Below are positions 36,801-51,800 of a DNA stretch of 64,000 bases, piece by piece. A model generated the notes under the pieces. It was given only the letters and a program-made list of their open reading frames with translations. It had not been told where the DNA came from and did not search any database. How positions within the stretch are numbered: position 1 is the first letter of the stretch; every line of letters begins with the position of its first letter. The position numbers and the translations under genes were made by a program. Source of the stretch: Rhynochetos jubatus (taxonomy: Eukaryota > Chordata > Aves > Eurypygiformes > Rhynochetidae); contig CM050653.1 in NCBI GenBank assembly GCA_027574665.1, forward strand, positions 40,684,118 through 40,748,117, written 5' to 3'.

Positions 36801-39800
36801 TGTAAAACACCAAGACCTGAGTGATCTTCGCTGCCCCGTATGGGCTACAACTTCGGATTACATCCTTACAAGCCTCATTCACAAAGTCTGCTTTCCAGTA
36901 CGGCTTCGTACACATAAACGATTCCCTGTCACCAGCACGGGGAGAGCCCACACCTCCCCTAGGCTTATCTAGCACTTGTTCCACAGCAAGTGATTGGGTT
37001 CGCTAAAGAGCGGAAAGCGTGTGTAGAGAAGGCGTTCTGAGTCATCACCTGCGATGGGAGGAGTGCCAGACACCGAGGGAAGGTCGGCTGCCTCGCAGCC
37101 CGCGCCCGGCAGGGACCTTCCCTCTGCACGGGGCTGTTCACCCGGCCGAACTCTGCCCTGGAGCTGCACCCCAGCGCACGGTTTGCGGGATCAGCACGTA
37201 AGCCCGGCCGCAGAACAGAACCGTACCGACAGCTATTGCCACCCCGCCGCTTGGGCTGACGCTCCATCACCGTTCCACCGATCTCCGCGTGTTTATCAGT
37301 GGTTTCAAATGCCGCTGGGTGCAGGCAACTTTTAAATAATCATCTTTCAACACATAAATATGAAATATTTAAATATTTTCTCTTACCAAAGACTCTTTCA
37401 TCATTGATGTTTTTGATACAGAACCACAGCCCTGCTGGGAAAGTACACACGAGAATATGGAGATCAAAAAAGAAGGAAACCCATGTTGTAGGCTGATGCT
37501 CAGACACAGAGGCAATGATCGGGATGTGAATTTTCGCATACCTTTTTTAAAAAAAATTCAGTTCAAATTATTTAGAAGAGATAAAATTAATAAAACTTGT
37601 AAACATTAGGAATTCTGAAATTCATTTCAAAGGAAGCATTTCAGTTTAAAATGGCAAGTGCTCTATTCGGCAGAAATCTGATGAAACTGCTATACCAAAA
37701 AGAAGTCCCTAAGTCTCACTGTATGTAGGAAGAATTTGGTGTAGAGACTTACTTAAGACACCAACAAAAGGGTTGTTTTCGTACTAATTAAAAGAATGAA
37801 AATTAGGGATGGTTTGTTTTATTATGGCCAAACATGAAGCCAGATTCCCCAAAACGAAACCATGCAGCTGTGGAAGCCTTATCATTACGTTTTGAAGAGC
37901 TCATCATCCGTGACAGTAAGTCTCCTAGATTTCCAACACACTATTTCGAAAACACTCCTGTACACAGAATACCTTCATTTTCTTAGCACAGGAAGGTACA
38001 GTGTGAAATACCAGACCAGTTACCGATGCCCCCACCTTCTTTTAGGTGCTAAAAAAACCCCAACAAACCACAAAACCCCAGGCCTTGTCTACACTTGGAA
38101 ACAGGTGTCAGCTAAACAGGGTGTCAGACGCTCAGTGCAGACAAGGACAAAACCATGTCCTACAGACGTATGGACCTAGTCTGGGGTGTGACAAGACCGA
38201 CTGGTGAGGTGTCAGACATACGTCCTTCTCTTCACTAAGATCTAGTTCTCATTCAAAGCTGCACTGTGTTTTAATACTGCATCATCTTAACACAAAGGAG
38301 TTTCTAATGCAGACAAGCCCTCAAAAGTGAAATCCTTTGTGGATACAATACCACTACGTTTGTAGGCAAAGAACAACATCTGTATGTCCTTCAAACAAAT
38401 CTGGGGCTTCTTTACTGGCATCTGTTCTACTGCATTTATTGCAGAGTTGGTACAGAATCCTGTATGAGCTGGACTTTGGAGCCTGAAAAAACTGAACTGC
38501 AGAAGTTTGAAGTTCTCCTGTCCCTGCTTTTATCTTTAAAAAAAAAAAATCTACCTATTTAAATTCACCTTATTATTTATCTGAGAAAAATATCCTCAGC
38601 TTTCTTCCTATTCTCCTGGCTGCTGAAGAATCCAACACTGGATTTTTAAAGGTGAACTAAACCAAAAGATTAATTGCAGAGTTTTTTACCCCTGAAAACA
38701 CACAGGAATACACCAGAATTGTTCAAAGGACACCTCTGTGCACACAAACCAGATGTATGAACATAATAAACAGGCGACATGCAAGATCACGAGCGCAACA
38801 CCTCGGTTACTTTGGGCAATGTCGCGCAATGAAAACGGTCTACGTTTAAGGCTCCTGGTAATTTTTAAATGCGTCCTCACGCACTGGTACAGCTTTTCCT
38901 TATTTTACGCTGAGGAGCGCTATAGTTCCATACAGAAAAGCCAACCGCTACATATTCACAGACTTCCAAAGGAGCAAGAAATTGAACAGACAAATGAGCG
39001 AAACGGTTGCAGAGATCAGGAAACAGTTACTACAAATGCTCTCGAGTGGGCTTTAATCGGTTATCGATCTTCTCTTTGGCTGAAATGCTAAACGGATTTG
39101 AGGATGAGGAGAGCAAAAGATTATTAGTTTTCAGTCGAATGCTATTGATATGTAAATCCTTATATCCTTTATCCCTACTTACCCTGTGTCCCACAGTGAA
39201 TAAAATCTGCCACTCCAAGGAGCAATATAACCTGAAAAAGAGAAGGGGAAAGAAAACTCTTTGGCTGCCGAGGTATTTGAACGTGATAGTTTCAAAATTT
39301 CCCTCAAATCACAGCACAAACCCAAAGAAACGTCACTGAATTTGTAATACGCGTGAACCAGACCGTTAGGCAGGCCATAAACTCTCCCAGCCATGAAGCC
39401 ACTTTTAGAACACACTCCTACAGGATCGCGTTGGACTCGCTGAGTATCGTGACGCGCACACCTCCAAAAGTCAAAGCAGTGCAACAAGAAATAAAATACT
39501 TCTCCAAGAATATGACAGCGAGCAACCTATACTCCGTGAAGATGCATACGAAAAGAAAACACAGTTGATGAGAAAGTACCTAATTTTGCTGAAATGCCCG
39601 AGCAGGAAACTGGGAACAATCTGTAGCCAACACATTAATACTCAGTGAAACACTGCTTTCCCATGGTTTCCCTACTGATGGATCTGCATGTGGCATGGGG
39701 TGTAAAAGCTGCCACCTGACACACTGATAAGCCTCACATATTTATTTATTTTATTTTTTTTTTTACAAACAAAGCCTTTAGATTTTTGAGTATCTTAAGA

Positions 39801-42800
39801 TGAAAAGAAACAGCATCATTATCAGATGAAAGATAAAAATTATTATTAAATGCTATGAGTAAGATTCTTCTTAAATGTTATTTCCGCTTCCCTTGCGACT
39901 GTTTCAGCTCCCTCTGAAGACAAATACAGACAAGCTGAAATAAGAGAAGGTTAAACCCTTTTATTTACTGCCCAAGTGTTTGTGCATGGCACCGTGTCTT
40001 CCCTCTATCTGATACTTAAAATTAGTCTAATCAGACTGAAGGTTTTAGTTTAATATCTAGTTTAGATATTTAAATATTGTGGTTACTGTTCTACGACAAG
40101 ACATTTTTCCCTCCAGTCCTCAAACGCAGGGCTTGCTCCCAAACCCCTGCATGCACAAGGAGGAGCTGCCAGCAGACGGGGAACTACCCGTGGTTACGGC
40201 CTCCTCTGGATGTATCCACCAGGCGAGGTGGCATGCAGCTGAGGGTCTGAAAGGTGGCCAGTGTGGTAACTGCCCACCAGGGTGATAAGGGAGGCCCCTG
40301 GTGCTTGGAAGGTGGCTAATGTCACACCTCTAGGAAAGGCAAGAAGGAACGTGCAGGCAACTACAGGCCAAGAACCTGAGTCTCTGAAAAGATCATGGAG
40401 CGCAGCCTCCTGAAATATATTATTAAATGCTTTTTGAACCATTTTCCTCATTTCTCATTTATAAGCTGGAGAAGAATGGGCTGGACAAACAGGTTGAAAA
40501 TTGGCTGTCCTGACAAGCCACAGTGGATCAGGATCCCGCTGGTGGTGAGGAAAAAGTCAAAATATCCCAGGGGCCAACACAGCGAACCGGGCCAAATTGA
40601 AAGGAGTGGCTGACGCCTTATGGCAGGCAGGACTTCAACCCAGAACCTCAAACCCTTCCTTCCAGGTGCTGCCCCTGGGATACAGGGTCCAGATGTGGGC
40701 AGCCTTCTGCAAGAGGGTTATGAAGAAAACGGAGGGGAATCAGAGCGCTGCGAGACGGTCAGGAGCGCAGATCGCACAGCACTCCAGAAGTGGAGGGAAC
40801 GAGGTTCGCTCCATCTGGTGAAGCAGTGACACTGATTGGTGAAGTTCAGAAGTCGAAATCAACCCTTCCTAAGAACTGCAACAGAAGACATTCTCCCGCA
40901 CACCGAGATGAGAAGCCAAATCTTGTTTTGACATGCCAGTCTGAAAATTTTTGCGAAGTGTCAGTAGGATCTGCTCACACGTACTGAAGAGCAAATCAAA
41001 GTTTTAGAAATCACCAACTTTTAGAAGGCTTTCAAAGAAACAGTGATGCTAAGTATTCTTCTGGAATAATGGTAGCATAATTAACAAACATAAAACTGCC
41101 ATTAAACAGTCCAAAAAGTAAAACAACTGATAAAAACTAAAGCCAGAAACATTGCTAAAAAAAGGACAAGAAGTCAGTTAAAATAAACACAAGGTATATC
41201 TCAGGAAAGCGGGGTTTTTTCTAAAATAAAACTGACAAAACAGAACTGTACTTGAGGTATATTAAGATCGTGCAATTTAAACAGAGCAGAAGTCACTTTT
41301 TGCATGAGTAACATGTATTTAGCTAGGGAAACGAGATTGGCTTTTTCTTCATCAGGGGAAGGAAGTACGGCATTGGATCGCCAAGAAGTGTATCATGGAA
41401 TCAGAAGACGACAGTGAAGCATCTGGGGATGGCAGCCAAGCACAGACAAGCTTGGTTTTGTGAGACTGGGTAGAACTGCCTTGAAAACTGGAGGCTGAGC
41501 CACAGAAGTAAAGCAGAACTTACCGATTAATTCCAGTCATAGAGAAATCAGACTGAAGTATTTCAGAAAGTAAGCAACCTGACCTTGACCTACCATCTAT
41601 AGGCCCCTCTGCCATCTAGAGCCTAGATTAGCTGTGTGTATCTTCATAATACGCTTTGGCTATAGTGCTGTTCCTCACCCGGTTTGACTTCTTACAGCGC
41701 TGTGTGGATGGTGGTTAAACCCAAAATATTGGAATGATGCTACACCCCAGGTATTTTTTTCCTGCAGCCCAGAAAGCACAGTGAATTCCAACACACAGAA
41801 ATACGGAGTAACACGGGCAGTGGTTTGCCGTGGCATTGCCAACAACTGTTTTAGACTAAACCAAATGCTGATCATCTGGTTTTCCTGCTCCAAAGGTAAA
41901 CTAGTTTCACATTTATTTACCTGTGTACGTCAGATAGATGACACTCAGGAATACAATACCAGCAGCTAGTGAGACACCCAAGAAGAACAATGTCTGAAAT
42001 TCTTGCTTTGTTAATCTGTCTCTCAGATACTGCAAAAATGCATAGGCCTGCAGCAGTGCAAACACACCTACGGAAAGAGGAAAGGTTTTGTTTAAATACT
42101 GAAAAGCAGTAACAGCTGTTAAAGCAATTGGTGTACTTTGGCTGTATTTAAATTGGAAGGATAAATGTAAGGTACACCCTTGCATGTAAAAATTAGTATA
42201 AAATCACTTTCTGACAAATGGCCTTTAAAACTTAACGGGTGATATTTTCTTGCAGTGACAGAAACTTGCAATGAGAGCACGTTCTCCAAAACGTTCTTTG
42301 CTCATTGTATCAAGAGTTCCAATACCCACCACCTCTTTGCTCCCAAATTGAGCTGGGGTAAGGGAGAGATTGCATGTAGTATGACAAAAACACAGGTTAA
42401 TGTACCCAGATCTGGTGAAAAATTAAGACACAGACCTCAGGGAACACATAAACAAGGGTAATATAGAAGTATATGGAAATTAAGCTGTTGAACTAAATAG
42501 GAGGACTTCATGAAAGAAAGAAACCAAACAAATCAGCCAAAACCACCAAACAAAAACCAAACCCACACAAACCCAAAGCCCAAGCATTTGGTGATGCTGA
42601 CAACTGAATTACTTAAATCTAGATGTCTGACTGTTAACAACTACTGAAAAAATCAACTTACCTTAAAGAAATAAAAAGAATCAAACATGATTGAAACCAG
42701 TTATTTAAAAATCAGCCTCCTGATTATTAAGTAATTTGTATTTAACCCACTTTGAAAAATTACAGACGACTATCAATTCTAAACCCAAATTGCTCAGTAA

Positions 42801-45800
42801 AAAGCACTTTTACCAATAAGGAATGTTTCAGTTGTAGGACACTCGAAGGCAACATTATATTGCAAAACAGTAGAGATTATCAATGTGTCAAATCAGGGCT
42901 TGTCAGAATGTGTAACTGATCCAGTGTTATGGAGGCATTTTACCGCCATTAGCTCACGCAAAGAAGGATAATGTGTCAATTGGAAAGAAAACTTCCCGAC
43001 AGACACTAAATTATGCCTCTAGGAATCTGGTTTGTTAGTATGTGTTCTTTCTAATACAAGGAAAGAGAGCCACAAGGGTTTGAGGCTTTCTTGTGCTAAG
43101 CAGGCTGTTTGGAAGCAGACATGTAATTTTCTTACCTGCAGCTGCCATGTGTTCACTTGTTCTAATTGGCTGGAATCCCACAAAAGGTATCTGCATTGAT
43201 AATATTAACCCCACAATGTAGAAAGTGCTATATGCTAGGGGAGGCAAAAAAAAAAAAAAAAAGAGGAGAGGGGAGAAAGAGAAAGGTGGGAAGAAAATGA
43301 ATACGCATTTCAAAAAGCATTGGTTCCATAATAGAGTCCGTCCTCCCCCCAGCTTCAGTGACACTGAAACAGAACAATATTTAAATATTTCAGCCATCCT
43401 CATTATGTTTGCCTTCTTTGATTAGAATAAACCTGCTTATCGCATCCAATTTTAGAGGAAGCAGCAAGTCTAGTTGTACCTAATTGTACTGGTTTTAATC
43501 CTCCGAGGGAAATAAACCATCTACCTAAGACTCTCTAGCCTGGAAAGTTTTATCTTCCCATCTTGTTTTCGTGAGCAGGTGAAGAGCTCTCAGGTAACAA
43601 GTGCCAAAAGCTTTCCTTCGGAGGAGAAAGGAAGTGGACCTCAAAGAAGCAAAACATTTAAGGGCCCTCTACCTAAGCAGAAAATGCGAAGAGGTATGCG
43701 TGTTCTTTTTTTAAGTCAAGAGCAGGGGCATGCCAAGAAACTGGAAAGCAGCAGAATTAAAAATCGTGATTGAGTTCATGTATTAACAGATCTCTATCGG
43801 CCACGGGGACTCACAGCCTCCCAGAAAGTAGAGGCCAAGGACATCATTAATATTAATAATATGAATTATTATTATGTATGGACTAAGTTTCGTATACTTT
43901 GTTTTGACAGGGTTTTGATCCTCAGTACTCGGGGATGAAGAAGAGAGGGGAGGGCAAGAGAGAAATACCAGCTCTGAACAGCCCTGAGTCTGATCACATC
44001 TGAAGTAACCAGCCAACTTCAAGTTTAAATGAAGTTTTGTTCCTTCAGCAGCAAACAGCAGCAATCCACCTCCTGGATTTTTGAACACTCCTACAAATCA
44101 TAAACCACTGTCTTGGTTACGGCCTTGATCTTCCAAAGAGATCCCTGTTCTCACACAATCCCTCCCTAACCTCCATGAGAACAGGTCTGGGGAGCGCATC
44201 ATTCACCAGTGGCATTGTTTCCACAGCACCTGCGTGGTCTCACAGGGGATTATGCTCCGTGGGTACTGTGTGCTTCCCAGAAGTCACGGAAGTGACTGTG
44301 AGGATACTTCCAACCACTTCCTGTCTTCCCTGCTGTTTTCTTTTGAACATCTGTACTGCACTACTGGCCTAGCTACTAATCTATTCTCTCTTACATCACC
44401 AAAATACATTTTTGCTGTCAGAAGCTCAGTTTTTGAAGATTTCCCTACAACATAAATCATTTACTGTACCACGAAAGCATTACAACACTGCCATCCTGTG
44501 GAAGTTCAGCGATTGGCGTAAGTCACTACCTTTCACACGGGTTAGAGCACTGTCAACCATCATTTTTAAGCCCAGTCCTGCAGCTGTTGCACTTTGTATG
44601 CCCGCTTCCCCCCTGCTACCCCAGCCCTTCAAACAGCTACCACCTACGTCTGCCCGGTATTGAAAAAAATGCCTGGCAATTTACACAGCAACACAATGTT
44701 TCCTGGATACGTCGAGGTGATGGATCATCACCCACTTTCCATGTTCCTCCACCTTCTACTGTGCGCACAGTCTTTGCCAAACCAAGAAGTTAATTCTGAT
44801 TCCCGCAAGCTACTCTCACGGTTGTAACTTTAATTCAAGAACACAAACATTCTGACCTACTACGGATAAACTCATTTTACAGACAATTTCAGTTGTTCTA
44901 CACTGCACAAATACAGGAAAAACCTACTGAAAATCTCCAGAGAGTACGATCAAATACGGGACCACATACTGTCAATTAATGGATTATAATCACCAGAAAT
45001 AAACACTCATCATCTCAAGTTTCAGAATACTGAAGTAGTTGACAGAAATACGTGTCAGCTCACTCTTTAAATTATAAAATCAAATACAAAGAACAAGGAA
45101 TTACTGAAACAAAGTTTTGAGTTATGGAAGATCCTTAAGTGCTTTTGTTGTTAAGTATTTTGAAAAGTATACAGAACTTAGAAATGGTAACTTGTACTTC
45201 AACAGGACTTCCCCCCCCCGTACAAAGTCTCTGAAGTGTGCAAGTGTGACTTAAATCCATATTGGTACCTTTCCAATTACAAAACCATTTCCTTTCCAAA
45301 CATGAAAAACTGCAAGGGAAACTGAGTACAATATTAGAAAATAATATCAATGGATCCTGTGTCTGAATAAAGAGGTTTGTACCTATACAAGTGCTACCAA
45401 TACACTGGAATCATAAGCACTTGCTCTGTGTCCAGCTGTGGAGTCCTCAGCATAAGAAGGATATTGAATGGTTGGCGTGATTCCAGAGGAGGCCACGAAG
45501 ATGCTCAGAGGGCTGGAGCCCCTCTGCTATGGGGACAGGATGGGAGAGTTGGGCTTGTTCAGCCTGGAGAAGAGAAGGCTCCGGGGAGACCTTATAGCAC
45601 CTTCCAGTGCCTGAAGGGGGCTACAAGAAAGCTGGGGGGGGGGGGGGGGGGGCATTTTTACAAGGGCCTGTAGTGACAGGACAAGGGGTAACGGGTTTAA
45701 ATTGAAAGTGGGGAGATTTAGATTGGATATCAGGAAGAAATTCTTCCCGGAGAGGGTGGTGAGGCACTGGGACAGGTTGCCCAGAGAAGCTGTGGGTGCC

Positions 45801-48800
45801 CCATCCCTGGGAGTGTTCAAGGCCAGGCTGGATGAGGCTTGGAGCAACCTGGTCTAGTGGAGGGTGTCCCTGCCCCTGGCAGGGGGGTTGGAACTAGATG
45901 GGCTTTTAAGGTCCCTCCCAGCCCAAACCCTTCTACGATTCCATGAATATTTATTAAGCTAGTAATATCTGAAAGAAAGATACAGACCACTGACAAGAGA
46001 AAACCAAAACAAAACCGATGAACAAAAAACCAAACAACCCCCCACTCCCAAAACAAACAAAAGCCCCCCAAAAGCACAGTTTCAGCTTTCTAATGTAGGT
46101 AGCATGATCACCATTGATGCCAAGTGGGTCAGAAGTTCTCTGGCTGATAAATTCATCTGCCTGCAAGCCATAAAATATTTTAAAATTGGCAAACAGTTCA
46201 TGTTCTGGGAAATTTTTACTCATTAAGTGATTCTGAATTACACTGCCAGGCATGTCAGACCGTGTCCCATTAACCTTTTCTTTGGTGTATGATCACCCAG
46301 ATGAAAAATACACACCAGGAAACCATCATTATTTCCAAAAACTCGGTGCTACCAAATACTGTTCTCTACATTTACATTATTATGTTAAACGTTCATCCGT
46401 TACTAAAGTTAGGCTCAAATTAAGCAACTGACCTATTAACCCCCCCCCAAATTCTCGGTAACAGTAAAATGGCTGCAGATTTTACTAGCTACTCTCAGCT
46501 AACAATAGTTTACACAGGTTTTAGCTGAACATTGGTCGTTTTTCTAGAATTATGGGACTGCTGTGCTGTGATACTGCATTATCACAGAACCTCCCAAAAT
46601 ATCTTTATTCTCCCTACTTCAATGAGCTTTTGTGAACTCTCCTCCCTATCTGAATAGTTCAGTAGTGAAGCACACTTTAATTTCCTCCGAGAAATGCCTG
46701 AACATTCTTACCTGTTTTACAAAAACATCCTGTTAAACACACCTAGAAATCACATACCCATGTAAAATGTGCAGACCTCTCTGCGCGTGAGGCTTCCCGA
46801 GAAAGCTTAAATTGAGCCAGCGGTTGCAATGAAACAGCAGAGCAGCAATCACATTTTCATTCTGACAGCTCTGCTGAAGTACATCTCCCTCACAGCTGAA
46901 GGGCAATAACATCTCAAAACACTGTAGCTATTTGCAAAACAAACCTCTGCCAAAACCTTTAATTCATAGGAACCTGCAGTACTCTTTTCCCCAGATGAGG
47001 TCAAAGATGAGTTCATTGAAAGCTGAAGAAGCAAGAGTACTTATTCTTTATTGTTGCTGGCTACTGCAGTGCTTCAGGATTTTATAATTAGTAGATTTAA
47101 TTTACTCTTGCCTAAATCATAGAAACTGGAAAATGAAAATATTCAATAAAACAACTTTAACAGCAAAACAAGATTAATTACTTCCCCCTTAAGTCATGAA
47201 GAAGTAGTTAATGTTAGTGTTAACTTGACTTCATAAAAAATTACAGGTGGGTTAGAGGTTTGTGGTTTTTTTGTTTTTGGTTTTTTTTTTTTTTTTTAAG
47301 AATTTCTGAGTTAGATAAATAGATCAACAAAGAAGCATGAAACCAGTGTTTATAGCTTTGGTAACAAAAATACAAAACTGAACTTGAGTAAATCGAGTAA
47401 ATATTATAGTCTATAATGGTTCAAATATCTATGTAAATATAGTCATTTCTCTAGCCAGCACTAAAAAAAAAAGCATTAATTAAAAATAGAAAAGGTAAAA
47501 CACTTAAATTCTATAACAAAAAATATATTTACAAATATGAAACATCCTGTGATCTTACACTTCAACCATACTCTGTTCTCGAACTACCTATTGTAAAGAT
47601 TTCACATTAGGGAGTCAAAACGTTCCAGCTAACTTCCAAACCTTTAAATACCTGAACCGCTTGCTATTTATTAGATTCCCACACCTACACAATGGCCAAC
47701 TGATTTACCGGGTAAAGTCGCCGTAAATTACAGTCTATGGGGTAGACTCCAGGCAAATCAATTAAAAAGTTACTCTCCTAAGATGATTATTCACACATTC
47801 CTGAAACTGGAAGGAAGGCTGACCCATTAGCCCAATAAAATCTTAAGGATTCACATGGAGTGGACAGACTCTTACACTGCTGTTAGTCTAGGTTATATAA
47901 AACATACACGGCTGCTTAAAATTCCCCTTGTCTTCCCTCACATATCAATATACCAGATGTTTGTATAATTTCTGCTGCACAACTTGTTTTAAAAATAGCA
48001 ATTGTTTAGCATACTAGGAAAAGAAAAATATGAAACATTATTATACACACACATAATATATATGCAACATATATTAAAAGGATTCTACAAATATCAAACC
48101 ATCCAGGGTTTTTTTTCCAGTGCAATAGAAAGGAAAAAATTGATTAGCAGCTACAAATACGGAATTTTAGAAATGTGAGTATGTTTTAACTCCTTATTTC
48201 CATGTAGTAGAAAATAACTGACTATGATCAGCAATCAAATTAATAAAATACAACCTGATATGCAACTACTTCCTTCCCACTTGATACAAAACACACCAGT
48301 ATAATCAATTTCATATCTCGTGATTCAGCAGGTGAGAATGTTCAGTGACCAGAACTTACCGATGTAGACCCTCCTACTGTATCTCTGCATCAGCAGCAGA
48401 ACAAACACATGCAGTGGAATAAGGTTGATGATGAAAACATAACCGCCCCATGCAGAGACCTGTGAGAATCGGAACGGGAAGTTAGATGTGAAAATATCTG
48501 TGGATTCTTAGGATAGCCAATGGTGGATTTATACAACCCGGAGGTCTAACAAGAAAACACAACCCCCACCTAGACAAGCAGCCAGAGAAGAGAAAGGGAG
48601 CAAGGTACACCTCTGGGAGCAGAACTCCTGGAGCAGAGCTGCCAGTGCAGGTTGCAGTGTTAAGGGAAGAAACAAAAAGGAAGGGGGTGGATGCACAGAT
48701 ACTGTCACGGATACTGCGACCCTGTAGTAACAGCAGCGTTCGAGAAGCACTGCTATGATGTCCTTAGAACTGAAACACTACCAGTGTTATCAATATATCA

Positions 48801-51800
48801 CGGACTGCTGGTTTAGATAAAGACTGAACGAGCTGTCATTACAATCCGTTATCTAAATTTCTAACACATTTAAAGGGCTAACGGTGACTAGGCAATCTGT
48901 ATTTCAACACGTCCTCTTGTCAAATTACAGTCTAGACTTGTCCCATATGTACCGTGCCTAGCCTAGGCCTTCATTTTTAGAATGCGCTAGCTAATGTGGT
49001 TTTCACTTCAGTTGTACTTCAGAGCTTAGATTCATGTAGGTATTTTTAAAGCCCTAGAATCCAAAAAGAAGCCCAAATGCTCTATAGAACAGATTCTAAA
49101 ATAAGGACGAGGCCAAGTACGCGTTTTTGATACTAATACTACAAAACCCCGCGTTTCAAAAGTTCAAAATTATTTATTCAAAATAACCGAATCAGACAAC
49201 GTGGAACAAGTAGAATAGAAACCTCAATTTTCTAGAAACTCGTTTCAGAGTATCATGAGGTGATTGCCAAATTACTAGCATGAAGTATCATAGTTTACAC
49301 AGGCGAGTTTATTCACTGAGAGAAGCTATTATATGAAGACAGAATCGAATGAGAACAAATGCGCAATTCGGACACTGTCATATTTACAGGAAGTTTTGAA
49401 TGAAGCAGGCAGCAGGCAGTTTGCACGGACCACAGACGTGCGTCTCTAATTATCAAAATATGAAACCAAATCTAAGCAGCGAAGATTGTACTGAACTGGA
49501 GATGCACTTATAACTTGCCAAACAAAACTCAGGCATCCTCACAGACTGGCAAAAAGAGAGGAAACATGCTATTACTCCCACAAGGATTGCTTCAATGTAA
49601 AGCTTTGTTTTTACCTCTTTGTCATTAAAAGCTATCTGAAACAGAAGTTGCTGAAGTCAAGGAAATGCTAACAAAATATATATGCAAAAAAAACCCCTTT
49701 TCCTTACAGAGTGCAACGCAATGCTATGAGTCAAGTTACCACACTGAGTTAGGTATTTAAGCAGATTTAGTTATCAAGAAACATTTCTGTCAGTCCACGG
49801 AATATCTACTTCCCTTTCAAGGAGCTGTTCCCCCAAATCCCCACGCAAGGTCTGATTCTTACTACTTCAAAACCGTGATTTAATTTTAGTTTAGTAACTA
49901 ATTCCATCAGAGAAAGACAAATGAATACTATGTAACAAATACTACAATTATGCTTTGCCCTAAAAATTTACCTGACAAAATGTCTAGAAGGGCAACTTAA
50001 CAAAGCTTTTCCCCAAAGGGAAATACACTGTATGGAAGCCCCTACCATGGATGAAGTAGGTACAGCGTAGGCAATAAAATTCTGTCGTCTGATCACTGAG
50101 GCTAAGCTGTGGACAAACCTTAACCTTTCACTTGTTGTCAGCACTTGAAAGGAAAATGAAAGCAAACCCATTCATTTACATTCAAGGACTGACTGTCATG
50201 GTGATGACACTGGTTCCCTACGTTCTGTCACCATGCACGCTGAGGATCACGTCTCCCCTCCTCTGGTACAATCCCACAGACCAAGACATGAGTCAGACTA
50301 AGGTGGGAAGAACTTGTTATTGTGTGATTTTTCAGCAGTAAAATTGTAAAAGCACCGTGCTTGTTATCTGCATATTTATGAACAGCGCTTTTAGAGGAAC
50401 TTGCCAATAAACCGGCACAATATAAAAAAAGACTGTGGTATATAAATGTAATGATTCATAAACTTACTTGCGTTATCTTGTCCTGCACATAAGCCTGTAC
50501 CAAACCTGCAGGATCTCTTCACTGTCATGCTATCTAAACAGCAGGGCTATGTATAAAGAAGTGGCTGTTGATTTAATGACTTCGCAAAAACGAGGAGAAA
50601 TCGGGCAGGAAGTACACGTACTCTTAACAGGAGATAGCTGTCCTCTTTGGCGACATACACAGAGCTATTATTTGGTGGATTAACAGCAAAAATCTCCCAG
50701 AAAACGCAACGAACATTAAGGCATGCAAACCAGCTCCTAAGTTCCTTTTTCTTGCAAGCCTAGTTACCTGACTGTAGAAAAGGAGTATTTGAGACATTAG
50801 CCTTAACCGACACCAAACAATTAGCCTGACTGTCTCACCACTGGCTATTTTGAGGCTAATGTATTTTTCATATAGCCATCAAAACCAAAAAAAGTTTCAG
50901 TTCAGAGGAAAAAGGACCTTTGGCTGATTCATACATGAAAATTCCTCAAGTCTAAGGTTTCAGAAGATGGAGGAGAGGGGAAAACAATTCCCTCCATTTC
51001 GCTATTAGTTTCATCTCCTCAATTTGACTACTGTTCCCCCCCTCCATTAGCCCTTCGAAACATCTCTACACTAGCCTCCATCTTCATAGATCAAGAATGA
51101 AAACAGACTTTACGATCGTTTAATCTGACAATGAATTCATTCAGCAGTTCTGGTGGTAAGCTGTATTTTATGGCATAGTTATAACTCTGAAAGCAATTTC
51201 TGTGGGTATGACAGTGTAACTTTGCCCATAAATTTTAAATGTTATTATTGCATTTTAGTAATGCTGACACACAGGCACATGAGTATCAAAATTCCACCTT
51301 AATCACCTGCACCAAACAAAAATCCCACTGAGTCAGAGCGCCTGTTCACAGCATGAGATAAATTTCTAAGTAAAGTTATTATACTTCAGAGATTTTACCA
51401 AAAATTGTCATTGCAATTATATACTTTAAATTTCAAAAGTATATAAACTTTACATCTTTTTACTCATAAAGGTTTTAATATGAAGCCAAAATTTTATATT
51501 ATGGCTCCAACAAAGATTATCATCTCCTCCTGTGGCTCTACTCAAGCAGTGTAGCTATTGCATATAAAAAAGGCTTACCATGTAAAAGTAGGATAGGCAG
51601 CAGCAGATTGTCCAAAAGACCGACCCAGTTTTCACAGACTTCACCTTTAAAAATAAACAAGTATTTATGAAGGACAAACAAATACTGGACAGTATTCCAA
51701 AACAACTGTCAGGAGAACTTCTTCAGCAGGTATCAAGTTGTGTTTGTATGCTTCTGAACTCACAAAACCCATATGGTCCACCAATTGCACCGCAATACCA

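Larger units (their letters stand above)
43235..48359 (-). other. STT3B: STT3B intron (5.1 kb)
   Basis: It holds a pure purine tract (43246-43286), a CR1 copy (45425-45944), an A/C-rich stretch just after it (about 45996-46078) and a T-rich run at 47264-47297. No extra exon: the protein reads RVYI-AYSTF across it. Confidence 0.75.

Noticed and set aside
36197..36984. Minus-strand open frames between STT3B exons as extra exons
   Set aside because: The protein reads [16 protein letters not shown] continuously across this intron, so no constitutive exon is needed.
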